A DNA stretch of 64,000 nucleotides. Origin: Comamonas sp009360615. GTDB taxonomy: Bacteria > Pseudomonadota > Gammaproteobacteria > Burkholderiales > Burkholderiaceae_C. The notes beneath the pieces were generated by a model. It worked only from the letters and a program-made list of their open reading frames with translations. It was not told the DNA's origin and did not search any database. A program made the position numbers and the translations under genes. The DNA lies in assembly GCF_035784015.1 (NCBI RefSeq), contig NZ_JALKOW010000001.1. One strand, 5' to 3'. Each line of letters opens with the position of its first letter. Positions within the stretch are counted from its first letter, which is position 1. Positions 8,648-17,777 of this stretch are shown piece by piece.

Positions 8648-9478
8648 CTAAAGGGCCGGCGGAGCGCGACAGCGCCCGCACTGCTCAGCCGGGCGCGTGG
8701 CCCGCGTCACCGGAGACATGGCGCTCTGTCCGCGTGGAATCGAGCGCATCTCGTTCAATGCGGTACAGGCTGGCAACGCCGCATCCTTCCTGGGGTGGCT
8801 GTCATCACCGCCCGCCATCGGCAGACCCTGTGCCCATCCGGCTGCCAGGATCTGCACGTCACGCACAGGCTCTGACGCCTTGGCCCTGCCGTTGCAGATG
8901 CAACAGGTTTCAGGATCGGTGGCGAACAACCCGTGTGCGAAGACCCGGCCCTGTTGTGCCAACCTCGAAGTCTTGGGGCTGCGAATCTCCGAGAATGTCT
9001 GAAAGACGTCGGCCAGACCACCGCTTGGGCTCTTCAGGCATCGGGCCAGATGCCACACATCCTTCAGCGCCTGACAGGCACCGTGCCCCGATGTCGGCCA
9101 CGGTGCATGCGCGGCATCTCCGACCCGCAGCACATTCGCCCGGCTCCATGGATGCAGCGGCTCCGGATCTTGCGCGGCCATCAAGCCAGCGATTGCGCAG
9201 CGCGTCACCGCGATGTCTGAGAGCTTTCTGCCGCGCTTGACCGTCAGTGTATTCTTTGAGCAGCTTGCCAAGACCGGCTTCTCGATTGGAGGCGGACCGC
9301 CAGATGGCTTCGTGTGCGGGGGCATGGACCACGTGGTCCGCTTCTTCAGGGAGACGGAGGCACGGCAGGGCGTTGTCGAAGGCTGCGCCAGAATGTGGGA
9401 GCCGAGTGTCGCAGCATGTGGTTTCGCCGAGGGAGATGTCGATGAAATACCGTCCGGGCGATGGATGCTCAACGGCAT
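8648..9478 (-). pseudogene. Broken FAD-dependent monooxygenase
   Basis: The minus-strand frame contains VLRVGDAAHAPWP followed by GHGACQALKDVWHLARCL. This is the GDxxH FAD-ribityl motif and following helix of the salicylate-hydroxylase/UbiH class of flavoprotein hydroxylases, then a plausible C-terminal region. Sequence before this motif (plus coordinates above about 9150) does not read as a flavoprotein in one frame, and the N-terminal GxGxxG nucleotide fold is absent, so the gene appears 5'-truncated and frameshifted. The substrate is unknown. Confidence 0.5.
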
Positions 9479-9668
9479 GAGGCCGCGTCCCTGAGGAGCC
9501 GCATCGCAGCAGGGGGAGGCATGCTATTTCCCTTGACTCGCTGGCATGGAGCCCGTGAACAGAGCCCGTTGACCGGCAACAGCTGTGTGCCGGGCTTCAT
9601 TGTTGCGACGTGGCGTCCTTGAAATGCGCCGCGGTTGCTTCGAAGAATTCACCACAAAGAGACCTTCA

Positions 9669-10136
9669 ATGCTGCAGATACAGATGGCCAATTCCGCAGA
9701 TGCCGGGGAAATCAGTCGGCTCATCAACCGTTTGAGCCAGCCTTTCTATCTGAATCCGGATCGATCGACTGCGGAAAAATTTCTTGCATCCATCGGGACG
9801 GACGCAATCGGGAGATACATATCCTCTCCGGAGTATTTGTATCTGGTCGCCAAAGACGGAACGACAACGGCAGGATTCGTCGCCATGCGAGGTCGCTCCC
9901 ATCTGTTTCACCTTTTCGTTGATGATTCCTATCAAGGCCGTGGCTTGGCCCGTCAGCTCTGGAATGAAGCCAGACGCAGGGTGACGCAATCGGGAGGTCT
10001 CTCCGAATTCACTGTGAATGCGAGTTTGAACGCGGTGATTGTGTATGAGCGTTTTGGTTTCCAGTCGGAAGGCGAAGTTCGACAGGTCAACGGGATTTCC
10101 TTCCAGCCTATGCGGTTGGCGGTCATGGACGCATAG
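9669..10136 (+). CDS. GNAT-family N-acetyltransferase
   Basis: A 155-residue protein starting MLQIQMANSADAGEISRLI, preceded by AAAGAGA. It has the GNAT order: an N-terminal strand and helix, HLFVDDSYQGRGLARQLWNEA (motif A with the acetyl-CoA pyrophosphate loop QGRGLA near residue 100), then VNASLNAVIVYERFGF, the motif B region. It would transfer an acetyl group from acetyl-CoA to an unknown amine. It stands alone, with no operon partner. Confidence 0.8.
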   Translation: MLQIQMANSADAGEISRLINRLSQPFYLNPDRSTAEKFLASIGTDAIGRYISSPEYLYLVAKDGTTTAGFVAMRGRSHLFHLFVDDSYQGRGLARQLWNEARRRVTQSGGLSEFTVNASLNAVIVYERFGFQSEGEVRQVNGISFQPMRLAVMDA

Positions 10137-10724
10137 CTGGATGCGCGGAAGTCTCTGAAAGTACCCACCCTGGGCAGGCCAGGCACCTTGGGAATATGCA
10201 GGTGTGCAGAAGGCCGATGAACGCTGCCGCTGTCACTCTTCAGGGGCCGAATGTCGATGCAGCACCTCGGTGGTGTTTGAAGTATGCGGCCGGATGCCGA
10301 GGTTCCCTCCGGAGAAAGATGGAGCTGCGAGCTCGCGCTGCGCGCAGCAAGCGCAACCCCGTCACCTGCAGCAGATGGCAGGCATGAGCGCTCTGGTGCC
10401 AGGTCTGTGAGAGCGTGTGCAGGGCCGCTCGGAGCGGCGACGCTCATGTTTGCGTTCGATGGGGTGGCTATCCCCGGGAAAGCACTTCTGGTAGGGCCGA
10501 TGCTCCGGCCCTCCCTGTCTGCAGCCGTGCAGCCGTGCAGTTGGCCAGTCGCCGAGAGGAGAGCACCGGATGCAATGCCAGTTGAGACATGCATTCGGGG
10601 TGCCGGATGAATGCGCTGAAAATGCTTCAGGAGTCTGCGGTCGAAGAGGTTTTTGCCTGTCAGGTCCATGCGCTTGCGTCATGGAAAATGGACTAGACTG
10701 CGCAACCATCATTAAATTCTCGTC
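10137..10724. other. Intergenic, no supported gene
   Basis: Nothing with family features is seen in these 588 bases. Open frames on both strands lack start signals and look like GC-driven noise. The DUF1801 promoter should lie in the last 100 bases. Confidence 0.35.
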
Positions 10725-11102
10725 ATGCCCGTCAAATCCGTTGATGCACTCCTCAACGACATCAGCTTGCTTGGTGGCGTTCAGCGCGCACTTGTGGATT
10801 CAGTACGTTCGCTGGTTCAGCACACCGGCACAGGCATCACGGAGGAGGTGAAATACGGCGGAATTGTCTTTGCCGCCCAAGTGCAGTTTTGCGGCGTATT
10901 TGCCTATAGAGAGCATGTTTCGCTGGAGTTCAGCCACGGCGCCAAGATTCCTGACCCGCTGGGACATCTTGAAGGCGCTGGAAAAGGCCGCAGACATATC
11001 AAGCTACGCAGCCTTCCAGACATCGACGCAAAAAATCTTGCCTATTACCTGCCTCTTGCGCTGGAGGCGGCCAAGGCGGCGGAACGGGCAGATTTCGCCT
11101 GA
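10725..11102 (+). CDS. DUF1801 (YdhG-like) protein
   Basis: A 125-residue soluble protein. The N-terminal part (VQRALVDSVRSLVQ), then EEVKYGGIVFAAQ, VFAYREHVSLEFSHGA and the end region RHIKLRSLPDI fit the DUF1801 fold, an alpha/beta domain related to frataxin-like folds with no proven biochemical role in bacteria. The length is normal. No strong ribosome site is evident before the ATG. It is isolated from other genes. Confidence 0.75.
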   Translation: MPVKSVDALLNDISLLGGVQRALVDSVRSLVQHTGTGITEEVKYGGIVFAAQVQFCGVFAYREHVSLEFSHGAKIPDPLGHLEGAGKGRRHIKLRSLPDIDAKNLAYYLPLALEAAKAAERADFA

Positions 11103-11615
11103 GGCCCTTGTGTCTCTGGGCAGTGATGCATTGCTTCAGGTCGGGAGCGGTCATTGACGGGTCGCCTTGGTAGGGTGCACCGGCGGCTCCTCGGATGGCA
11201 ATGAGGGGCCCTGGTGGCGGTTCATGTGGAATCCGCTGCTGCACCAGTGCGAGCCTTGGCACTCGGCTTGCCGTCAGGAAGGCGGTGAGCCCTCTTCAGG
11301 CGCGATCGCGCAGTCCATGTGGCAGGTGCCCGGGCATCTGTTCCGCCAGAGCCTGTCACAGAGAGTGTGTGCAGACGGGGGGACGCTGCGAATGGCAAAC
11401 GGTTTGTCCCACGTCCGTGCTGTCCAGCGTCTGCATGGCCAGGACCGCAATTCGCTATCGTTCGAGCCGGTCGCCGACTGGGGACGTCGGGATGCGCTGC
11501 GATTTTCGTGGGATCCCCTGGTCCCTCGGCTCCATCCGTCTGCGCCACGATGAGGGAACTGAAGGGCCTGGACATGGCCGGAGATCGGCTGGCGCGCAGG
11601 GGCGTGTGGTGCTTC
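11103..11615. other. Intergenic, no supported gene
   Basis: The stretch lies between convergent genes and holds only composition-driven frames. I see no clear terminator hairpin or RNA. Confidence 0.3.
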
Positions 11616-12839
11616 TCAGTGTCGCAGCCGCAGGACAAGGGCTGCCAGTGCGGTGGCCGTCGCCAACACGGTCACCGCCATCCAGCCGAACTGTGCGAAC
11701 AGCATGGCCGCCAGTGCAGAGCCTGCTGCCATGCCGATGAACATGCCGGTGAACAGCACGGCATTGAGGCGGCTGCGAGCCCTGGCGTCAAGACCATAGA
11801 CAATGGTCTGGTGTGCAACCAGCGAGGCCTGGATGCCCAGGTCGAAGCCGACGGCGCTCACGATCAGCAGCCACAGTTGTGCGTCGGCAGCCATGAGCGG
11901 TGCCAGTGCCATGGCTGCAAACGATAGGGCCACGAGGCCGGCACCGAGGCGGGTGACGAGCGGGGCGCCGTGGCGGTCGGCGATGCGTCCGGCGAGGGGC
12001 GCAGCCAGGGCTCCGGCGGCTCCGGCCAGTCCGAAAGCGCCAGCTGCCGCTGCGCCCAGATGGAACGGCTCCCCATGCAGCATGATCGCCAGGGTGGACC
12101 AGAATGCGCTGAAACCGATGGACAGCAGGCCTTGGGCCCAGGTGGCACGGCGCAGCGCAGCGTGCTGTCTCCACAGGGTGCCCAGTGATTGCAGCAGGGC
12201 GACGTAGGAGAGGTTCGTGGTGGGCTGGAAGCGCGGGAGCTGGTGCCATGCGGCCAGGCCTACCAGCGCAACGCTCAGGGCCGCGACACCGAACATGACC
12301 CGCCAGCCCCAATGCTCTGCGACGAAGCCGCTGACCACCCGTGACAGCAGGATGCCCAGAAGCAGGCCGGTCATCACCGTGCCCACGATCTTGCCACGGT
12401 GCGACGGCGGTGCCAGCGTTGCGGCCGCCGGAACGATGTCCTGCGCCATCGTCGCTGACAGACCGACGACCATGCTGGCGATCAACAGTGTCAGCAGCGA
12501 AGGCGAGAGTGCCGCAAGCATCAAGGCGGCGAACAGGATGGTGGCCTTGGTCAGAATGATCTTGCGACGGTCGTGCCGGTCTCCCAATGGCGCCAGAAAA
12601 AGGATGCCCAGCGCATAGCCCAGCTGCGTCAGCGTGGGCAGCATCCCGACCGATCGGGTCGTTGCACCGATGTCCGGACCCAGTACGCCCAGCATGGGCT
12701 GGCTGTAGTACAGCGAAGCGACCGACAGGCCGGCACCGCTGGCCAGCATGAAGATCAATGGACGTGGAAGCCCCGAGGGGGCGGCCGGTGCGGGGTTCTT
12801 GTCAATCGTTGCGTGAATGGAGGTCATGGTTGCACTCAT
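11616..12839 (-). CDS. MFS transporter (DHA1 type)
   Basis: About 407 residues with twelve predicted membrane helices. Motif A between helices 2 and 3 reads APLGDRHDRRKII. SHRGKIVGTVMTGLLLG and GRIADRHGAPLV are the mid and second-half loop motifs of the DHA1 drug/sugar efflux group. Start is 12839 (MSATMTS) or 12827 (MTS); neither has a strong ribosome site. The gene follows a broken DsbA-like gene on the same strand and lies near a divergent LysR regulator, so an efflux role under LysR control is likely. The substrate is unknown. Confidence 0.85.
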   Translation of the reverse strand: MSATMTSIHATIDKNPAPAAPSGLPRPLIFMLASGAGLSVASLYYSQPMLGVLGPDIGATTRSVGMLPTLTQLGYALGILFLAPLGDRHDRRKIILTKATILFAALMLAALSPSLLTLLIASMVVGLSATMAQDIVPAAATLAPPSHRGKIVGTVMTGLLLGILLSRVVSGFVAEHWGWRVMFGVAALSVALVGLAAWHQLPRFQPTTNLSYVALLQSLGTLWRQHAALRRATWAQGLLSIGFSAFWSTLAIMLHGEPFHLGAAAAGAFGLAGAAGALAAPLAGRIADRHGAPLVTRLGAGLVALSFAAMALAPLMAADAQLWLLIVSAVGFDLGIQASLVAHQTIVYGLDARARSRLNAVLFTGMFIGMAAGSALAAMLFAQFGWMAVTVLATATALAALVLRLRH

Positions 12840-12841
12840 GG

Positions 12842-13371
12842 TCAGTGTGGGGAGGTGGGCAATGCGGCGGCGGTGTGCAGGGCTTGTGCCAAGAGCGCCG
12901 CAGGCTGCGCGCCGATGAGCACTGTGTGCCCGATGCGTACGGCTGGTGCCGATCGCACTGGGTTGATCGGGTCCGGCTGCTCGGCTGCCACGACATCGTG
13001 TTGTCCGACCGGGCGGGGCCGATGGCGGCGTACTTCGTCGGAGCCAAAGCCGATCGGGCTCGCGGGCTCTGCAAGTGACTCGGCATCGCCGATGCTCCTG
13101 CCTTCGGGGAGGCAGGCCTGGAACATGGCCTGGCCAATGGCTTCGACTTTTTGCGCTTCGCCTGCGCCAGCGGCGAAGGACATCGGCCGATGGGCCAGGG
13201 CGTGATTCGGTAAGGCCATGACACGGTCGTCGCTGAATTCCGCCTCCCACGTTGCCCGGCCGGCGCTGCGTGCGAAGGCTGCTGCGCCTGGGCAGCGCTG
13301 GGATGAGCATGGCCACTCCGGCACCTTGGGCAAATGACGTCGCAGGTGTATGGGGTGCCGACGGATTTCAT
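12842..13371 (-). pseudogene. Frameshifted DsbA/FrnE-like thioredoxin-fold oxidoreductase
   Basis: From ATG at 13371 (AAGGAT upstream) the frame begins MKSVGTPYTCDVICPRC, the FrnE/DsbA-family start where CPxC is the active site. The rest of the protein continues in another frame: RATWEAEFSDDRVMALP, VEAIGQAMFQACLPEGRSI and, near the end, VPVLIGAQP-type sequence VRIGHTVLIGAQPA. At least one frameshift therefore splits it. It is upstream of the MFS gene on the same strand and divergent from LysR, so it was probably once the first gene of that operon. Confidence 0.65.
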
Positions 13372-13476
13372 GGCAAAGATCCTTGCGTTGGAGATGTGGG
13401 TAGATTAATCTTTGCATTCGGATAAATGAATGCATGGTTAATGCAATCGAACGTTGCAATATTCGCAAAGATAAAC

Positions 13477-14391
13477 ATGGACAAGCTGCATGCCCTCCGC
13501 GCCTTTCTGGACGTGGCAGACACGGGGGGGTTCTCCAAGGCCGCGCGCCGGCTGGGGGTCGCCACATCGTCCGTCACGCGATTGATCGATAGCCTGGAGG
13601 AGTCGCTTGGCACCGCTCTGCTGACCCGTACGACGCGTCGGGTAACGCTCACAGACGCCGGTGTGGCCTACCAGGAGCAAATCTCCAGGGTACTTTCCGA
13701 TCTGGAGGAGGCGGACGGCAGTGTGTCGGACACGGGGGCCGAGGCGGTGGGGCCCTTGCGTGTCTCCCTGCCTGCGACCTTCGCGCGTCTGTGCCTGGGG
13801 CCGCATATTCCGGGTTTTCTGCGTGAGAATCCGCGTGTTTCACTGGATCTGGTGCTGTCCGACGCGTATCTCGACCTGGTCTCGGAACGGATCGATGTCG
13901 CGGTCCGCATCGGTACCCCAGCTTCGCAGCCTCAGCTGATCGTGCGGCATCTGGCAGCACACCGGCGCTACGTGGTGGCAAGCCATGAGTACCTGGAGCG
14001 ACACGGGACTCCGCTGACACCCGAAGAGCTGACGAAGCATGAATGCCTGCGATTCAGCTACCAGGCGGGCCCGCAGCGCTGGTCGTTCCTTGGTCGCGAG
14101 GGACAGATGCAGCATGTGCAGGTGCAGGGACGTTTGGCTGCGAACAACTCGGATGTCCTGCGCGAGGCCGTGCTGGATGGATTGGGGGTTTCGCTGCTTG
14201 CGGATTGGCTGATCCGGGAGGATGTCCGTGCTGGACGCCTGCGCCGGCTTTTTGAAGACTATGAGATCAATCCGCAGGAGCAGAGCGTGAGCGTCTATGC
14301 GGCCTACCTTCCAAACCGCCGGTATTCCAGGAAGGTGCAGACATTCCTGGACTTCCTGCAGATGCACCTCGCGACAGCGGTGACAGCTTGA
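13477..14391 (+). CDS. LysR-family regulator
   Basis: A 304-residue protein. The N-terminal winged helix is LHALRAFLDVADTGGFSKAARRL (residues 3-25) with SSVTRLIDSLEESLGTALLTR, followed by an effector domain with SERIDVAVRIG. The start at 13477 is chosen because MDKLHALRAF is the normal LysR beginning; an in-frame ATG at 13426 would add 17 atypical residues. It is divergent from the broken DsbA-like gene and the MFS gene and probably controls them. Confidence 0.85.
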   Translation: MDKLHALRAFLDVADTGGFSKAARRLGVATSSVTRLIDSLEESLGTALLTRTTRRVTLTDAGVAYQEQISRVLSDLEEADGSVSDTGAEAVGPLRVSLPATFARLCLGPHIPGFLRENPRVSLDLVLSDAYLDLVSERIDVAVRIGTPASQPQLIVRHLAAHRRYVVASHEYLERHGTPLTPEELTKHECLRFSYQAGPQRWSFLGREGQMQHVQVQGRLAANNSDVLREAVLDGLGVSLLADWLIREDVRAGRLRRLFEDYEINPQEQSVSVYAAYLPNRRYSRKVQTFLDFLQMHLATAVTA

Positions 14392-14568
14392 CGCCCTATC
14401 GCGCAAGCCCCTGCGGCAGGTGGCCCAGCGGGGAGGCTGGCTACCAGCTGCGTCCCGGGAAGAGAACAGCCCTGGCGAGTGCCTACATGGGGGCGCTGGA
14501 TCCTGGATGGCCCTGACCCGCTTGGGCCTGCAAGCGCAGTGACAAGGGGAATGGCAACACATACAAGA

Positions 14569-14597
14569 AAGCCCTGCCGAGGATTTCGACAGGGCTT
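14569..14597. terminator. Hairpin between convergent lysR and inhibitor genes
   Basis: AAGCCCTGCCGA and TCGACAGGGCTT form a stem with one mismatch and a five-base loop. It lies between the LysR gene end (14391) and the inhibitor gene end (14714). Confidence 0.5.
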
Positions 14598-14713
14598 CTG
14601 GTCACCGAAAACCATCTGCGCCGCATCTTCAATAGAGAGATCATCGCTTGATGACATTCAGCAAGAAACCGGTATAGGCAAGACTGTCCTCAACAAGTGC
14701 TTGGCCCTCGGGG

Positions 14714-15079
14714 TTATCGCAGCCTGGAGCGTTGACCAGAGGGGGCATCGTTTTCTTCAGGGGCTGCCTGCCACAGCTTGACCAAAGTGGGAGGTGCACT
14801 GGCCTCAGGTATCTCGAAGCTGAACATGGCAGTTTCTGGCAGGGACTCTAGATGAAGTTCGATGCGAAAGAAGCGCTGATCAGCACCAGCGGATTGTGAG
14901 GCGCGCACCGCTGCCCGCGAAGCATCTTCCACCGCATGACAGACCTGGCCCCGCAACGCATCTGAGCAGCGGTTGAGCTCAAAAACGCGAAGCCGCACCA
15001 ACCCGGGGAGGTAGGCCAATCCTCCTTGACGCGAAAGATGCACTGCATCTACCTTGCTCAAAGGTGGGAGGTCAATCAT
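14714..15079 (-). CDS. Emfourin-type protease inhibitor (protealysin inhibitor)
   Basis: A 121-residue protein with VHLSRQGGLAYLPGLVRLRVFEL near residues 13-35. The GGxAYxPGL element is the hallmark of emfourins, inhibitors of M4 proteases such as protealysin. The C-terminal half, SFEIPEASAPPTLVKLWQ, also fits that fold. The ATG (15077-15079) overlaps the end of the protease gene by eight bases, so the two are co-translated. Known emfourin genes pair with protealysin genes in the same way, so this protein probably restrains the neighbouring enzyme inside the cell. Confidence 0.75.
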   Translation of the reverse strand: MIDLPPLSKVDAVHLSRQGGLAYLPGLVRLRVFELNRCSDALRGQVCHAVEDASRAAVRASQSAGADQRFFRIELHLESLPETAMFSFEIPEASAPPTLVKLWQAAPEENDAPSGQRSRLR

Positions 15080-16109
15080 GCTTCACTCCTACATCGTCCC
15101 AGGCATTGCGCACAGCAGAAGCCACAGTGCTCCCCTGGACGGAGGCAATTTCTGTGCTCAAGCGCGCAAAGCTGGAGAAGTCGGCATCAGGCTTGAGCTT
15201 GCCACTCTTCAGGGTGTCGTACCACACCTTCCCGGCTTTGTCCCATGCATGTCCCCCAAGCGTCGTTGCTGCCAAATAGAAAGCATGGTTGGGAATTCCT
15301 GAATTGATGTGCACACCGCCATTGTCTTCCCGGGTGTTTACATAGTCCCGCATATGGCCGGGCTGCGGGTCCTTGCCCAGTGCCGGATCGTCATAAGCGC
15401 TGCCTGGCGCAGCCATGGAGCGCAGCCCTCGTGCGTTCACACCGGGAAGAAACAAGCCAACGCCGATCAGCCAATCTGCCTTGCCCACCGTTTGTTGCAG
15501 ATGGAATTGCTTGGTCAGGATACCGAACACATCGGCCATTGACTCATTGAGTGCACCGGACTGACCTTGATAGTTCAGGCCACCTTCGCTGTCAATCACG
15601 CCATGCGTAAGCTCGTGAGCAATCACGTCCAGCGCCACGGTGAAACGGTTGAAGATCCGTCCGTCACCATCGCCAAACACCATCTGGCTTCCATTCCAGA
15701 AAGCGTTGTCATAGTCCTGTCCGTAGTGCACGCTTCCCACCAGTGGCAAGCCAGCTCCATCGATGGAGTTGCGACCGAACACGTCATGAAACATCTGCCA
15801 GGTCATGCCCATGTAGTCATAGGCTTCGTCTACGGCCTCATCTCCGGTGGCTGGCTTTCCTTCCGTACGCGCCGGAGTACCAGGCAGCCTAGTACCGTTC
15901 TTGGCGTCATGGATCGCACGCTCCAGCTCCGGGGTTTCCGCCATTCCCTGCTGTCGCACCGGTGGTCTGGGGCTTGTCTGTGCTCGCTGTGTGCGAACCT
16001 GCTGGTCCAGCAGCAGGGTCTGGGCTGCGCTGCGGCTCAATTCGGGTGTCGGATGGGCAGCCAGCCTTTTCAACAGGTATGGTGGAATGAAGAGATAGCT
16101 TCCTGGCAT
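15072..16109 (-). CDS. Protealysin-like M4 metalloprotease precursor
   Basis: A 345-residue thermolysin-family zinc protease. HELTH at residues 165-169 gives two zinc ligands and the catalytic Glu; GALNESMADVFG supplies the third ligand (E189); the catalytic His is in NSGIPNHAFYL. The short precursor region (about 55 residues before the catalytic domain) and the absence of a signal peptide match protealysin-type enzymes, not secreted thermolysin with a long propeptide. The start at 16109 has a perfect AGGAGG upstream. It forms an operon with the inhibitor gene, whose start overlaps its stop. Confidence 0.9.
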   Translation of the reverse strand: MPGSYLFIPPYLLKRLAAHPTPELSRSAAQTLLLDQQVRTQRAQTSPRPPVRQQGMAETPELERAIHDAKNGTRLPGTPARTEGKPATGDEAVDEAYDYMGMTWQMFHDVFGRNSIDGAGLPLVGSVHYGQDYDNAFWNGSQMVFGDGDGRIFNRFTVALDVIAHELTHGVIDSEGGLNYQGQSGALNESMADVFGILTKQFHLQQTVGKADWLIGVGLFLPGVNARGLRSMAAPGSAYDDPALGKDPQPGHMRDYVNTREDNGGVHINSGIPNHAFYLAATTLGGHAWDKAGKVWYDTLKSGKLKPDADFSSFARLSTEIASVQGSTVASAVRNAWDDVGVKHD

Positions 16110-16280
16110 TCGAGTCCTCCTCTCTAGAGTGCGCATCCTGAACGTCTGCACTGGCAAGTGGGCAAGACGTTGCAAGCCCGTGTGCCTGTATGCCTATGGC
16201 CCAGGCCTTCCTCATCGCGTCGATGCCCTAAGCGTTCTTCGCGGGACATGTCTTTCTCTTGATGAGAGCAATGCGCACGC

Positions 16281-16622
16281 TTACTGACTATTCACCGCTG
16301 TATTCAAAGACTCCTGCAGCGGAAAGGACTCCAGCCAAGGCCGCTCCAGTTCGTTAACGACGGTCTTCAAGTGCTTTCCTGCCTTGAAGTGAACGCGTTT
16401 TCTTGCTTTGATAATCAATCGTTGACCGTTGTGAGGGTTGCGACCGGCGCGAGCGCCATGCTGGCTCACAGTGAAAGTGCCGAAGCCTAGGAGGACTACA
16501 GGGTCTCCTATGGCGAGCGTACTTTGAATGCCTTTGAGGATCGCGTTCAAGGCACGTGCGGCTTCCGCTTTCGACATGTCGGAGTCTCTTGCGATGTGCT
16601 CGATCAGTTGGGCTTTATTCAC
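16281..16622 (-). CDS. HU/IHF-family DNA-binding protein
   Basis: A 113-residue protein from a GTG at 16620-16622 with AAAGGGAG upstream. It begins VNKAQLIEHIARDSDMSKAE, as HU proteins do, and has GFGTFTVSQHGARAGRNPHNG, the beta arm with the minor-groove GRNP tip, then KARKRVHFKAGKHLK. HU is normally about 90 residues; this one has an additional tail of about 20 residues after the fold (PWLESFPLQES and on). The added tail suggests an accessory HU paralogue, not the housekeeping one. Confidence 0.85.
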   Translation of the reverse strand: MNKAQLIEHIARDSDMSKAEAARALNAILKGIQSTLAIGDPVVLLGFGTFTVSQHGARAGRNPHNGQRLIIKARKRVHFKAGKHLKTVVNELERPWLESFPLQESLNTAVNSQ

Positions 16623-16946
16623 GGGTTCACTCCCTTTGCTGCGGCCTCGCTGAGATTGCGATAGGCCTGGCGACTGGCCTGTGGAAGTTTGCTGGGTTCG
16701 GCGAACGCCTTGTGGCTGCAAACCTCAGCAAGCGAAGCCTCAGAAGGCTGGCGGGCATAGAACCCGAGGGGTAGAGCAATTCCGGCGTATTCGGAAACCG
16801 GAATTTGCATGCACAGCGGCGAGACGAAGGCTTTATGGCTCTGCCTGCGATTTATCAGAGTCTCTTCTGGTCTGGACCCTATCTTCTAGAGCCGGCTCAT
16901 GTCCGGACCTGTCTGGGTAGAGTGGCAGCAACACATGCTGCGGGAA
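16623..16946. other. Intergenic, no supported gene
   Basis: The region upstream of the HU gene holds its ribosome site and presumably its promoter. No frame with family features is seen. Confidence 0.35.
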
Positions 16947-17165
16947 TTATTTGGGCTCCGGTTTGGCTGGTTCTGGGCTGGCCGGTTCTGGACTAGCGGG
17001 CGAGAGCTCTGGCGTGGGTAGTTGTGCTCCGGGAGCAGGCGGCGGCGCTTCTATGCCACGTGTCGAAGGAGGCCGGGTATCCACTTCTGACTTTGGTGCC
17101 TTGTCATCGCACGCACCGAGAGAAGCGGCTATCAGTAGCAAAGCTATAGCGAATAGAAATTTCAT
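16947..17165 (-). CDS. Small proline-rich lipoprotein
   Basis: A 72-residue protein. MKFLFAIALLLIAASLGAC is a signal peptide with a lipobox ending in Cys19, followed by a short charged stretch and a Pro/Ala/Glu-rich tail with repeated SPEPA and KPEP units. AAGGGAGA lies upstream of the ATG at 17163-17165. It should be an outer-membrane or periplasmic lipid-anchored peptide; the PEP repeats resemble TonB-like extended linkers. The role is unknown. Confidence 0.6.
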   Translation of the reverse strand: MKFLFAIALLLIAASLGACDDKAPKSEVDTRPPSTRGIEAPPPAPGAQLPTPELSPASPEPASPEPAKPEPK

Positions 17166-17777
17166 GGGATCTCCCTTCGTAGGATGAGAGTCTGAGAGTC
17201 CATGGTAAATCTCCGCAAATTCGACATTTGCCCCGATGTTGCAGCTCACATATTCCGTTGCACACGCATGCAATTTCGTGCTGCCAAGCTGATAGCGTCG
17301 AGCCTTGTAAATCAAGGCGGGCCAATGGAGGCCACGCTATCGGCGGAACTCACGCTTCCACGGCATAGCTGTAAGAACTCCAAGCAGGTGTAACGCGAAC
17401 AGATGTGGACCAGCGCCCAAGCCTCGATGGGCCTGGACGGAGAGAACGGCGAGCTTCTGAGCGAGAAGCCAGCAAGAGCCGCCGCTTACGGTGTGACAGG
17501 TTGCTAAAACGTGATTCAAAGCAAGGGTGTGAGGTAAAGAGGTGTAGCAGCTAGTGCAAGACCCCTGCAATCAGAGTAACGTCACTCGCCCCACCTTCGG
17601 GATGAATCAGGGAATTTTTCACGCCCAAGAAAAAGTCCGTGAGTACCTTGCCTGGCATCACAGTCAGTCGTCCATGAGCCTGAAACACCCATGGCACGGC
17701 ACTGGGTCTAGGGCACTTGAAGAAGTCACTGCATGACAAGGAGTGGCGCAACAGCCGACGCACAAGGGAGCTAGGCA
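17166..17777. other. Intergenic, no supported gene
   Basis: This 612-base gap may hold decayed coding sequence. A minus-strand frame near 17554-17700 gives a coherent peptide (FQAHGRLTVMPGKVL and on) that I do not recognise and that lacks a good start. The GST ribosome site is at 17764-17770. Confidence 0.3.
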
